From Leishmania martiniquensis (Eukaryota > Euglenozoa > Kinetoplastea > Trypanosomatida > Trypanosomatidae), in NCBI RefSeq assembly GCF_017916325.1, contig NC_090163.1:565501-629500 (forward strand): DNA of 64,000 nt. The letters are read 5' to 3'. Each line of letters begins with the position of its first letter. Position 1 is the stretch's first letter. This document shows, piece by piece, positions 30,056 to 40,020 of this stretch. The notes beneath the pieces were generated by a model, which was not told the DNA's origin, made no database searches, and was given only the letters and a program-made list of their open reading frames with translations. The translations under genes were made by a program, and so were the position numbers.

Positions 30056-31066
30056 ATGAGCCTGTCGATGAGCACTGGGCACCGCGTGGGCCATCGGCAA
30101 GGGATGCAGTCCCGCGAAGGTGGGAAGGATGAGTCACGTACTTGTGGACCTGAGTATGACTGGTGGCGATGCGAGCGCAGAGGACGGCTTATGGAAGAGG
30201 CTTTGGCCTGCCCCTCCTTCACGAGTAAGAGAGCCACATGGCGGCAAGCGCCCTGGATTAACGGGAAACGTATACTGGAAGAGCAGGAGTGCGCATCGGT
30301 AGCAGCCCATCTGCGGCTACCGGCCGCAAAGTCCTCGGCTCTAGCACTATGTGACGGCCAAGATGAACCCTGCGGGATTCAGCGTTTGTCGGGGCTTTAC
30401 CAACTCCTACGCCCATTTACGCCTTCCTCCACGTGCTCCCATCCTCTCCGCTTTTTTCTCCCTGTTTCTCGCCTCGGCAACCTCCACTGGCGCACGCCTC
30501 ACCCAACAGCAACGCAAGCGGAGAGCGCGCTGCTCTCCCGACTTACCACACTCAGAGAATACACGGACGGGCAGCAAAGAAACGACGAGGGAGTGGTGCT
30601 TACTCTCTGCGCCATCAGCCCTAACGTGCACACTCACAAGGCTCGCAGAGAGACAACCGAAAAAGTGCGAAGCAGCATTCGTTCGTCTTCGCGGCAAACG
30701 GCTCATCGCGTCTCGCTCGCTGACTCCTTCGTACGTGTGTTCCTCGTTGGTGAAGGTGCTTGCACCGACGTTGCACTGGCACCACCTGTCAACGCCTTCT
30801 TACGTTCTTGCTCTTCCTGTAATTTATTCACCGTCACACACCATCCCCTTCCCCCCATTCCCATCTCTCTCCCTCACACACACGCACGCACAAACAACTT
30901 TCCGCTGTTGGATGCGGAAGTAGAAGCCCGTCCTTTTTGCTTGGTTTTTTGTCATACCGCATCTCTTCACCTCCTCCCATCGTCGTTGTTGTCCCTCTCT
31001 GACCTTTTCGAAAGGGCGAGAAGGGCACACCTAAAAGGGAAGCAAAAAAAAATTCCGCCGCCCTAA
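30056..31066 (+). other. 336-codon ATG-led open frame of doubtful coding status
   Basis: The frame starts with ATG 25 codons or so after the GC-rich block and runs to a TAA at 31064-31066. The first 110 codons look more protein-like (GPEYDWWRCERRGRLMEEAL; RQAPWINGKRILEEQE). The latter half reads like translated UTR, with Pro/Ser/His/Thr from pyrimidine and CA tracts. No domain is recognised. It could be a fragment of a mobile element or an accidental open frame. Confidence 0.2.
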
Positions 31067-31768
31067 GCTGCCCGCTTCATCACAGACTGACCTGAGCGTC
31101 CTCTTACTCTGTTGTTTTCTACCATTGATTACGTCGCTTCGCTCTGTCGTCCACCACGCCGTGTTTTTTTGTCGTTGTCTCGATTTGGCTCCCTTTCAAC
31201 ACGCTGTCCCGCCCCCGCCCCGCCCTCCTCTCTCCCATCCACTTTTGTTGCCCTCTGCTTTTCGTGGTTTTCTCTTGTTTTTTTCGCTGCGTTCGTTTGT
31301 TTCCTCCCCCCCCCCTTGGCATACGTTTCCGTTTGTTTTTGTCTTCATTACTTTTTGGTTGCCTCTCGTCACATTTTTTTGCTCCCGCCCCCCTCCCTGT
31401 GCCTCTTCGTCGTTGGTTCGCCAGTCTTACGCGCACGCAGCCCCTCTCCTCACTCTCTCCCTTCAGACACTCCCCCTTACCCGGCCCCCACTTCCGCCTT
31501 CCCTCTTCGCGTGGCTTATCGCGGCATCGAGTCGTTTGCTCGTTCGCTGGTCGCCGGTACAAGTCGGTCCCTCTTTCTTGCCCCCCTCTGCAATTTCTTT
31601 CGGTGCGTGCTTGTGTGTGTCCCTCCCTTCCGTCGTGTCGCGTGTCGAAGTGCCGTCGGGCGGCCTCTTCTTCACTCCTCCAGAAGTCCCTTTCCGTGTG
31701 TATCTTTGGTCTGTTTGGAGGCGCCGTCAGCTCTCCACTTTCCGACGTCGCCAGCGCACGCGCGGCGG

Positions 31769-32245
31769 ATGGAGCCTAATCAGCCCCGATCCACCGATGA
31801 CAGCCGCGCATCGGAGGAGCAGCCGCAGTGGCTTTTCCCCGACGCCGACCCGATCGCGGCGACAGCTGAGCCCTTCGTGTGTGACCCCTACGGCGGCGTG
31901 CCGCGCAGAGAGGACTATGATCCCTACAACACGGCGCGGCCACCGCCTCCGCGGGCACACGACGAAGACATGCAGCCCACCTTCCGTTCCTTCCGCAGCG
32001 TTGTGCTCAGCACGCAATCCTGGGGAGCACAGTGGACAGATGCGACAGACACGAGTGTCAGGCGCTGGGTGCAGCGAGCCTTAAAGGCCAATGACGTGGG
32101 GGATCCGTCCTCACCGCGGGCCGCGCCATCTGGCGGCCCCGCCAACGACGACTCAGCGCGCGAGCCCCAAGAGAGTCCGTCGTATGTGGAATCCACGTCA
32201 TCACAGATAGAGCAGCCGAAAAGAGACTCATCAACGCAGCAGTAG
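31769..32245 (+). CDS. Small acidic/proline-rich hypothetical protein
   Basis: The first ATG in the frame is at 31769 (M-E-P-N-Q-P), giving 158 residues. The frame stays open for 219 more codons upstream, but that stretch has no ATG and is pyrimidine-driven. The protein is acidic and Pro-rich (FPDADPIAATAEPFVCDPYG; REDYDPYNTARPPPPR). One segment appears better ordered, at about 70-110 (FRSFRSVVLSTQSWGAQW; SVRRWVQRALKAND). The tail is Ser/Glu/Gln-rich. No family is recognised. It is the last gene of the plus-strand cluster, next to the strand switch. Confidence 0.65.
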   Translation: MEPNQPRSTDDSRASEEQPQWLFPDADPIAATAEPFVCDPYGGVPRREDYDPYNTARPPPPRAHDEDMQPTFRSFRSVVLSTQSWGAQWTDATDTSVRRWVQRALKANDVGDPSSPRAAPSGGPANDDSAREPQESPSYVESTSSQIEQPKRDSSTQQ

Positions 32246-33905
32246 GGCCTGCACCCGCAGCCCGGCTCAGGGAAACGGTGCCTGGTGCGCGCAGGAGCCG
32301 TCGCACGGGCGAACGTGCACGGTCACACTCCGTCCACCCTCCCCTGGCCCCCGCTGTTTACTTCGGTGTCTCTTTTGTCACAGTAATGCAACGCGACTGT
32401 GTGGGCTTCCTTTCTTATCGATCAGGTTATTTCGTTCCCTTCTTTGATGGTTTCCTCTCGTATCCCCTCACTCAGCCCGCTCCCCTTTGCTCCTCCGCGC
32501 CGGTGCACACGCTTCTCCCCACTCAGAATTACCCGCTTGCTCTCGCCGATGTTGGTACAGGATGCCACTGCGGCACGTTGCAGTCGCGCGTGTGATTGTC
32601 GTGACAATTGGCTCAGTTCCCATCGCTTGGCTGCCTGGAGTCGCGTATTTTCCCCCACCACTACCTGACGTGGAAGCACTGAAGATGGGCCCCCGTCTTG
32701 GGATGTGGCGGCGTAAGGCACATGTGTTGGTACGGGCGGCATGTGCTCTGCCGGTTGTGTTGCATCGTAGAGTGTGATATACTGTGGTCGCTTGCGTTTT
32801 TGTGCGTTTACGCGCCGTGTATACGCGTGTGAGTGTGCTGCACCGGCAGACACGGCATCAGCCCGGTCTACCTCCCTTTTTTGTTCCTCCGTCCGGATTC
32901 GCTACGCCGAAGTAGGGGCGGGGGCATCACGGCTCCAGCGACTTGTTGCCTCCCTCTTCCTGAGGGTGCTTCACGGCCCCCGCCCCCACCACCACCTTCC
33001 TCCTCCCGTGCGCCATTCCGCACGCCGCCCGAGCGCACATGCACAAGCAGTCGTTGCTCTGTGTGTGTGTGTGTGTGTTCCCACTTCCTCTCTCCTACTA
33101 CATGACTTCCTCCATCTGCTTGGGCGGGAGGGGGCTTCGTTATGCTTGCCGGATGGCCACGACGTCTGGGGGGTTAGAGGAGTTTGATACCCTCGCCGAT
33201 TTTGTGACGAGGCGTGAGTAAAGGGAACGAAAAGAAAACTTTCTACAGATGCAGATGGACGTCCCTCGGGTGTCTGTAAACGACGCGCAATATGAAACGC
33301 GAGAGGGGGCTGCAGCATCAAAGATCTGCCGCTGCCTGATATATATGTATGCATGGCTAAGTGAGTGGCGCCTGTCCGCGTTTGCTTCGCGGCCTTTCTT
33401 TCCGTCTTCCGCTCGCTTCTTCTTTTTTTTCTCCTGCAGAGATAATGGAACCCGCGTGGCAGGTGCAAAATCACGCTGCACGCGTCCTCGGCGTGCAGCG
33501 TGGTAGGCAAACGAAAACACGCCGTAAGAGGGGGGCAATCGGAGGGGATACGCGCGGCACAGTACCGCGCAGAAATGCGAAAGGAGCCCAGCACGTGCAA
33601 GTACAGCAGGCGCACCGCACTTCAACGTCCCAGCCGCCCGCTCGGCACTGACGCCTGCTCTTGCTTGCTTCGTTGCCTTTCTTGCTGGTTGAACTAGCGG
33701 CCGCCGACTGCGAGGCCATGCAACGGCCCCTTGTGCCGCCTCGCCTGCCCCTCGTTGAAGACGTCGTGGTCGCACTTTTTCACCTGTTCGAGGCGGCAGA
33801 GTCTTGAGGTTAACGAGTGCTGCGATGCGGTCCCTCTCATCGTTCGCGTTGATTCCTTCTCTCTTTGCCTCCGTTTATGTGCTACGCACTGGCAGACAAA
33901 CGCGC
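32246..33905. other. Convergent strand-switch region
   Basis: All supported genes to the left are on the plus strand and all to the right are on the minus strand, so transcription converges here. In Leishmania such regions are where polycistronic RNA polymerase II transcription terminates, and they are commonly marked by base J. There is a (GT)n run at about 33060-33079. I looked for tRNA-like A/B boxes and found none. No coding frame is supported. Confidence 0.75.
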
Positions 33906-35168
33906 TCATGCACGTGTGTGGTCACCCATTTGGGGTCGATTCAAGAAGTCGAGAAAGCGAAGCTTTTCCCGCTGCAGGTCCCGGCGCACCTTACCGTCCG
34001 CAGGCAAGGTGCTCGCCTTGCTCACCACCACCTCAAGAAAGGCCGGACCGTCACACTGCCGCAGTTCCGCGAGAGCAGCGACGAGATCACCAAGCTGAAT
34101 CACAGGCTCCTCGCGAACGGCAAAGTACCCGCAGGCCTTGGCCACGCCCGTCAGAGAGGCGTCGAAGGCCGCCGTGGCCTGGCCGCCCTCCAGCGAATAA
34201 GAGCCGTCGTTCACCACAATGTGCTTGAGGTTGTGCAGCAGTCCAGCGCCGGTGGGACTCATTATTGCTTTGAGCCCACCGTTGGTCGCCATCGCGCTCA
34301 GGTGAACGAGCGCCGCCCCATCGCCCTCGATGCAGACGACCTGCAGTGACGGCCGAGAGAGGGCAATACCCGTCGCCACGCCTGTTGCGTGGCCTAGCGA
34401 ATCTGCAAGAAGAAGATCCTGCGCAGCTGTATCGCCAGAAATCGTCGCCCGCGCGCGGCGCAGAGACTCCTGCACGCTCCCGCAGCTGCACACAAACACG
34501 TCTGTCCTGTTGAACTGGCGGCAGGCTTGATTGGCGACCGCGTCGTGATCAAGGGGCGCCACGGGAAGTGTGTCCGCGTCGGGGCGTCGCTGCGTATACG
34601 GCAGCAGCGTGCCAGGCTCTAGCAGCACCGCGAACGGCGTCTTCTCGGAGGCGAAGTGGTCGTATGCCTTATCCATCGTCATGTCCCAGCTCGTTTCAAC
34701 GTCATGGCTGCCGCCCACGATCGAGTACGGGACGCCGGCAGTAGCCAAGCATTGCTCTGTCAGTCGGCTCTGTGCAACCAGCCCCGGCTTTAACAGCTCG
34801 TCAGCGCTGTCGAGCTTGCCGCGCCAGCTGATGAGCATCAAGCATGGAATGCGGTAGGCATCTTGATTGAAAAGGGTCAGCAAGGGGTTCACGGTGTCTC
34901 CAATCCCGCTGTTCTGCATGAAGACACACGGGATGCGCAGCGTGGACAAGTAGTGGCCGGCCGCTATAGCCATGGCATTCCCGCAGTTCGTCGCCAGCAC
35001 GTACTCGCCCGCCGCCGTGTTGTCGGCCAGGTACGAAGTGAGGGGACAGAGATAGTAGTCGGGTATCCCAAAGAAGGCGCATGTGCCGTGTCTCTTTAGG
35101 GACCCGACGAGATAATCGGGCGAGAGTCCGGCCTTTCCCTCTAGGGCGCGGCGGCAGCAGCGCATCAT
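33906..35168 (-). CDS. Phosphonopyruvate-decarboxylase-like ThDP protein
   Basis: Two adjacent ATGs at 35168 and 35165 start a 420-residue protein, the usual size for the family; the frame extends upstream only through low-complexity sequence. Family landmarks are a GIPDYYLCPL loop (34-43), NSGIGDTVNPL (86-96), the ThDP/Mg motif start GDG (282-284) and its Asn end (Asn320 in VVNDGSYSLEGGQ). Genuine enzymes decarboxylate phosphonopyruvate to phosphonoacetaldehyde in phosphonate biosynthesis. Here residues 61-63 read Asn-Cys-Gly where the family has Asn-Glu-Gly; that Glu activates the thiamine cofactor, so activity is doubtful. Relative to bacterial proteins there is also an insertion after GDG (about 297-312). 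Upstream AGs at about 35255-35275 could serve as trans-splice acceptors. It is the last gene before the strand switch. Confidence 0.88.
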   Translation of the reverse strand: MMRCCRRALEGKAGLSPDYLVGSLKRHGTCAFFGIPDYYLCPLTSYLADNTAAGEYVLATNCGNAMAIAAGHYLSTLRIPCVFMQNSGIGDTVNPLLTLFNQDAYRIPCLMLISWRGKLDSADELLKPGLVAQSRLTEQCLATAGVPYSIVGGSHDVETSWDMTMDKAYDHFASEKTPFAVLLEPGTLLPYTQRRPDADTLPVAPLDHDAVANQACRQFNRTDVFVCSCGSVQESLRRARATISGDTAAQDLLLADSLGHATGVATGIALSRPSLQVVCIEGDGAALVHLSAMATNGGLKAIMSPTGAGLLHNLKHIVVNDGSYSLEGGQATAAFDASLTGVAKACGYFAVREEPVIQLGDLVAALAELRQCDGPAFLEVVVSKASTLPADGKVRRDLQREKLRFLDFLNRPQMGDHTRA

Positions 35169-36504
35169 TTGCGGAAGAGGGAGCAAAAAAATGGGGAGAG
35201 GAGAAGAGAGGAGGGGGAGGGGGTACGGAGGTCGTGGTGCCCACGCTGCGCGACACGAGCTAAGTGCGTGAAGCGAAAGAGAGTGTGTAGGCGAGTTGGT
35301 GTCGAGCGCGCGAGGAAAGTAGGGAAGGCGACGAGGGAAACTTCGTGGGGCAGCGGAGTGGGAGACTCGGGCACGCCTGGGAAAAGGGCGGCATGGAAAC
35401 GGTGAGGCAACGCGGAAGAAATAGAGGGACGAGAGCGCAGCCAGCGAGAAGATTATGTGCGTTCGTGCGATGCGGTGTGGAGCGTCCGGGTGTGCAGCCG
35501 CCATTGCCATCTTTATCCATTGGTGGAAATTAGGCTCTTCACAGGAGGGCCCTCTCTCGAGAGAGTCCGCCGCGTTGAAGGTGCGACATCTCCTGCCGCC
35601 GACACGCCGTGTAGATGAGACGAGGCGGGGAGGAGGTGGGTAAGAAAGGAACGAAAGAGGTGGGAAGCCGTGCGGGGATGTCCGCCACGAAAGAGGGAGG
35701 GGAAGGGGAGAAGAAGCGAGAAAGAGCGAGCGAGTGCCCCAGCGCCGAAGGGGGCCGCATGGTGCCCTCCATGAGGGGGCCGTGGTCCTCCCTTCCCCAT
35801 CGCGCTGCTTTGTGGGACTCCGGCGATCAGCAGTGGTATGGCTGCCTTGCCATCCACGCTGTGCAGACACACGTGGAAGGTGCATCAGTGAAGTGAGTGG
35901 AACACAGCGTTCGCTTTCGTTTCTGTTTCATCGGCAGCCGCTTGTCCTCCCTCCCCACACACCCACTCGCCTCGAAATACAGCGCAGGTGAAGCACCGTG
36001 ACAGCAGCAGAAAGCTCCGTCATCGGAGGGAAGAGGCGCGAAAGAGTCCATATGAGCCCCAGAGCAGCAGCAATCAGAGAAACTGACCTGTCAGCGCTCG
36101 CTTTTTTCTCGACACGCCCACTCTGCGCCACGGAAAGCATTAGGGGAGCCGCCCTCTGACCCGGCCTGCCGCGCAGGTCGCCGCGTAGTGCATCCCTCTC
36201 TGGGGTGGCGCAGGCTCTCCATGCGCCGGCAGACAGCCACGGCTGAGCGGCATGCGCTCGAGTGGCCTCGGCACCTTGTCAGCCATGTGAAGGACGCAAA
36301 CGTGCCCGCGGTCGCAGGTCGCCCTCCCCCCCCACACACACGCTGCAGCGTCGTCCAGAGGACGGACCGCTGGCATCCGTGCCGAGGAGCCGCCCGGGCC
36401 TCCCCCCTCCACGCAGCGTGGGAGGGGGAGGGGTACACGAAGCCCTCCTGAGATACCCATACGTTGAGGCGCGTGGTCGGCATGCTCAGGGGCGCGCGCG
36501 CGCC
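35169..36504. other. Intergenic spacer containing SIDER2-like copy C
   Basis: Purine-rich on the plus strand, hence pyrimidine-rich on the transcribed sense strand. It contains copy C of the repeat at 36102-36483. The open minus-strand frame at 35169-35885 is an upstream extension of the decarboxylase frame, and I do not regard it as coding. Confidence 0.45.
36102..36483 (-). mobile_element. SIDER2-like degenerate retroposon, copy C
   Basis: Nearly identical to copy B over about 350 bp, with only scattered substitutions and a slightly shorter CA/C run. In the direction of minus-strand transcription it lies sense-oriented in the 3' UTR of the kelch gene. Its 5' end is only about 20 bp past that gene's TGA. 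The element seems 5'-truncated relative to copy B. A short A-rich stretch follows its 3' end (the T-run at 36102-36107 on the plus strand). Confidence 0.72.
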
Positions 36505-37806
36505 TCAACTTGCAGCAGAAGGGAGGCTCACGCACCCCCCTTCTCCCTCGCCGGCAGACACGGTGAGAAGAAACGCCGATGGTGTCTGTGGATGGCGGCA
36601 CTGGCCGGCAAGGAGTAGTAGGCCTTTCTCCGTGTTCACCACCGCCGGAGTGTAGCGCCAGTGAGGGAGCTTTCCACTTCCCATCGCTGGTGTCGCAGAG
36701 AGCGCACCCACCTCCATCGTCTGTGCCTCCAGGTGGGGGCAGACGAGCTTGACGGTATCGTCGCCCTCGGATACGTTCTTGCCACCTAGAAAAGCAGCGC
36801 ACATGTACGTGCCGCTTTCCGATGACCGCAGCGCAATTACACCACCGGCGTGGCCGTTCGACGGGGACAGGACGCGTTGCGGCGCATCGGCGCGCCATTC
36901 CTCCCCTCGAGGGGGTCCATCATCTGCGACTGGAGGGACCATCGCCGACCACGCCTCCGTGGTGAGGTCGAAACTCCACACGTCGGCAAAGCTGTGCATG
37001 TTACCCTTCACAAAATGCGAGCCTCCGTACAACACAAACGTTGTCGGCGCCACGAACAGCAGGCTAAGCGACAGCAGCCGCGGGGCTGGAGACGGGAGCG
37101 TTGACGATGAGGCGAGTGCTCTCCACACTCCCGTTCGCACGTCGCACACGTACAGGTCACTGGACTGCTCCTGGGTGTCAGTTTCGCCCCCAAAGATGTA
37201 AAGGCGGCCAGCGTGTCCGCCAGCGCCGTGTCGCACGCGCGCCTCGGGAAGCGTGCCAGTGCACTGAACCTCTGTCACCTGCACCATCACAGGCGTCACA
37301 TCTGCATCCACGTGCAAGCTGACAGCGTACAGCGTGTTGCGTCGGTTCGTGTCAGCGTCCAACCCGCCGAAGAGGTAGGCGACAGTGGCCGCAGTAGTGC
37401 AGATGTGGGCCGATGCCGAGGCAGCTGTGATCGGGCCTGAAATCGCTTCAATGTCGACAGCCGACACCACTGTGGTCAGCGTGGCACCGTCACACTCCAG
37501 CGCGTCCACCGGCGGCAGTCGCACCCACTGCAGCGCAGGCAGGAGGGCGGTAGGTGCCACCAGTGGAATCGGAGAGACGCTGCCATTGGTATAGCCACCG
37601 CACACGAGCACCCACGACTTGCGCGGCGATGCCGCGGACACGTCGACGAATCCTGCTGGATACACGACAGCGGAGCAGTGCCCCTCGCGCTGGTTCAGCA
37701 AGTCGATCGGGTCATCGTCGTCGTCGCTACCTGATGGCGGATGAAGAACGGCACCAGCAGCGTCCAAGAGGGGACACTCCATCCACCGCATCTGTAGTGA
37801 CTCCAT
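36505..37806 (-). CDS. Kelch-repeat beta-propeller protein
   Basis: A 433-residue protein from ATG 37806. Kelch repeats are marked by Gly-Gly doublets following hydrophobic strands: VLVCGGYTNG (doublet at 70-71), VAYLFGGLDA (147-148), RLYIFGGETD (206-207), FVLYGGSHF (261-262) and CAAFLGGKN (341-342). They have aromatic partners such as DLYVCDVRTGVW and VWSFDLTTEAW. A sixth blade probably includes LLLLAGQC. The whole protein is therefore a six-bladed propeller with a short acidic insertion (DDDDD, about 28-32). Such propellers act as protein-interaction platforms; no catalytic domain, BTB or other fusion is present, so the partner is unknown. The TGA stop lies about 20 bp from the SIDER2-like repeat. 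Confidence 0.88.
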   Translation of the reverse strand: MESLQMRWMECPLLDAAGAVLHPPSGSDDDDDPIDLLNQREGHCSAVVYPAGFVDVSAASPRKSWVLVCGGYTNGSVSPIPLVAPTALLPALQWVRLPPVDALECDGATLTTVVSAVDIEAISGPITAASASAHICTTAATVAYLFGGLDADTNRRNTLYAVSLHVDADVTPVMVQVTEVQCTGTLPEARVRHGAGGHAGRLYIFGGETDTQEQSSDLYVCDVRTGVWRALASSSTLPSPAPRLLSLSLLFVAPTTFVLYGGSHFVKGNMHSFADVWSFDLTTEAWSAMVPPVADDGPPRGEEWRADAPQRVLSPSNGHAGGVIALRSSESGTYMCAAFLGGKNVSEGDDTVKLVCPHLEAQTMEVGALSATPAMGSGKLPHWRYTPAVVNTEKGLLLLAGQCRHPQTPSAFLLTVSAGEGEGGCVSLPSAAS

Positions 37807-38369
37807 CTTGAAAGACTCACCAAGTCTGTCTACCAGCGGGCAAGCTAGTAGCGTCGCAGACCTGCTTGTAGATGGCGAAGAGAACGTTTAGCTAACAGCA
37901 AGCCGTCCGGCCCGCCCCCGCGTCCATCAGGAGAGGCAGACACACACACATGCCAACACGAAGAGGCATGCATTTATGCAAGCGGCAACGGAGAGAAAGG
38001 GGGAGGGAAGGAAGGATAGAGCGAAATCGGACGGCCCACGAATGCGACGCAGCCTTAGCACATGCGCCGAGGACACCCGCATTCAGCTGTCCACGAGGGC
38101 CGGCACATGTTCGGCAACACACCCATGAAAAGTGTGTCAACGGCGTGTCGAGACGCCCAAAAAGGTCATAGTGTCAGCGCTACTGGTTCGGCGCGGCGCT
38201 TTCTCCCGCACGTGGCCTCGCAAAGGCGTGTGGGGGGGGGGGGGTTGAGAGACGCAACTTCTCAGAGGCGCACTGACTCGTTGTATGCTTTGCTCTCTTT
38301 CTCTCCGCCTTCCCTCATGCAGACACGGCCTCGGATGTGGGGAGTGGCAGGCGCAGTGTGGGTCACCCC
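37807..38369. other. Intergenic spacer
   Basis: No gene is seen. It contains a G-run of about a dozen bases near 38231-38244 and generally purine-rich plus-strand sequence, which is pyrimidine-rich on the transcribed sense strand. Confidence 0.4.
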
Positions 38370-39059
38370 TCATCCTTCATGATCCTCTGCATCGCTGCCG
38401 CTGCTGTCGATGAAGTTCTTCGTCAGAGACTGAATGGCGTCCTGCAAGGCCTGCCTCGAGACATCGCCAGTCGTGGAGGCGCCTTCGTACAAAAGCTTCA
38501 CAGCCGTGCAGGCGAGAGGCGAGTGACGCAGGTCAGCGGTGGCTGTGGTCGTTAGCCGGGCGTCGGCTTCGAGAACCGGCCAAGCCGTACCGCTCGTTTG
38601 AGAAGACGAATGGGTCAGCCTAGCGACAGATACAGCGCCCACCGTGCGGCGAGGGAGCGGCACGGCTGGTAGCTCACGCAGAACCCGTGTGAAGGGCAGC
38701 TGCTCCGTGCCGAGCCGAGCTCGCGCTAAACTGACTGCATCCTGCTGGACCACCCTCTCAACCTCGGCGCGACACACCGCACGATCCGCTTCCGCTGAGG
38801 ATACCTGTAAAGATGCGGGACTTGTGGCGAGTGCGCCGAACGCCCGACGCCATTGCGTGAACGACGCCTGAAGCCTCGCGCAGAGCTGCGGCAACGACGA
38901 CTCTGTCTGCAGCGCTGCACGACACCACTTTGACAACCGCTGCTGGTAGTCTGGCTGCGCGTAGCGCTCGTCCAGCAGTACCATAGCGCCATAGTCCTTC
39001 ACGTGGCGCAGACAACGGCCTAGAGCTTGGTTTACGGCACGCACGGCATCCGTCGTGTA

Positions 39060-39062
39060 TCA
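39060..39062 (-). other. In-frame TGA at a conserved Trp position of the helicase
   Basis: On the minus strand the codons read Gly-Pro-Asp-TGA-Tyr-Thr-Thr-Asp-Ala. RTEL1 and FANCJ have Trp-Tyr here followed by an Ala and the NQALGR motif. A single G-to-A change in TGG explains it. Confidence 0.85.
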
Positions 39063-39995
39063 ATCCGGGCCGCTGTAGTCGTGCTGCGCGATGACCTTCC
39101 ATGACTTCAACGGCTGCAGCGGCACCCCGAGGCAGAGCACCAGACGCGCCATGTCGTCCGTGAAGTCGAGTCCCTCGCTCACTTTGCCACGGTACACAGA
39201 GAAGAAGAGCGCAGTTCCACAGCGAGGCGCCCCCGTGCGGCTTTGGAACTGACCGAGAACCTCCGTCAGCTCCGCTGCCTTGCGCGGCTCCAGAAACAGT
39301 TGGACCGGCGTGGCGGCGCGTGACGATGGACACTGCGGCTCCCGCTGCGCCACGAGCAGCACCTCGCGCGTCAGCTTTGCCAGGGCGGTAAGAACATCGT
39401 AGTTCGGCACAAACAACAGCACCCCGCCGCCGCCGCTTTCGCGGAGCGGCTGTATGAGCTGAACCACAGCGCGCGCCACTGCCTTGAGGAAGATGGAGTT
39501 CGAGAGAGAGGCGTACGTGCAGCGCAGCGGCACAAGCGGGGGCTGCGTCGTCATGCCATTAAGTGTAGACGACGGTGGCCCGGGCACAGCGGTCAGTGCG
39601 GTTAGACTGTGCTGAGTCGGAGGCACCACGTGCATACCCTCCACCGTGCGCCACAGGGAAGCCTCCAAGCCCAAGTCACGAGCCAGCTGGGTGAATGGGG
39701 AGAGGGTACCGGAGGCGAGCACGACACGGTGCACCGTTCGCAGGAGGTGAAAGAAAGCGAGGCTTCCGTCCAGGCATCGCACGTCGATCATGTCTTGTGC
39801 GACAGCCGCGTTGGAGCGGCCCACACCACCGCCACCACCCGCCGTCGGCCGCGCCTCGGAATCGGCGGCGGCAGCGCAGAACGCGGCCAAGAGTGGCGGC
39901 TCTGTGTAGCCGCCGGTTGATGGGGGTGGCCCTCCCGATGACGGAACCGGCCGCAGCGCAACAGCGAAGGACTGCGGCTTCTGAAGCAAAAAGCG

Positions 39996-40020
39996 CAGCA
40001 GCAGCAGCAGCAGCAGCAGC
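39996..40020. repeat. CAG/CTG trinucleotide repeat inside the helicase gene
   Basis: Eight CAG units on the plus strand, read as CTG on the coding strand, encode consecutive Leu residues in the helicase. Confidence 0.85.

Larger units (their letters stand above)
27206..31768. other. Accessory-looking 4.5 kb spacer
   Basis: The largest gap on this strand. It contains an antisense SIDER2-like copy (27880-28350), a GC-rich block (about 28780-30060) that houses a 50-unit minisatellite, and an ATG-led 336-codon frame at 30056-31066 of doubtful status. A pyrimidine-rich 5' leader region for the 158-residue gene runs from 31100 to 31768. No confirmed gene lies inside. Confidence 0.5.

Noticed and set aside
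31112..31768. 219 open codons upstream of the 158-residue gene
   Set aside because: There is no ATG in this stretch; it stays open because pyrimidine-rich DNA rarely produces stop codons. It is treated as 5' leader.
32246..33905. Possible tRNA in the strand-switch region
   Set aside because: No sequence resembling a paired A box and B box was found by eye.
35169..35885. Upstream extension of the decarboxylase-like frame on the minus strand
   Set aside because: It is low-complexity and translated from pyrimidine tracts. The family alignment starts just after the Met pair at 35168.
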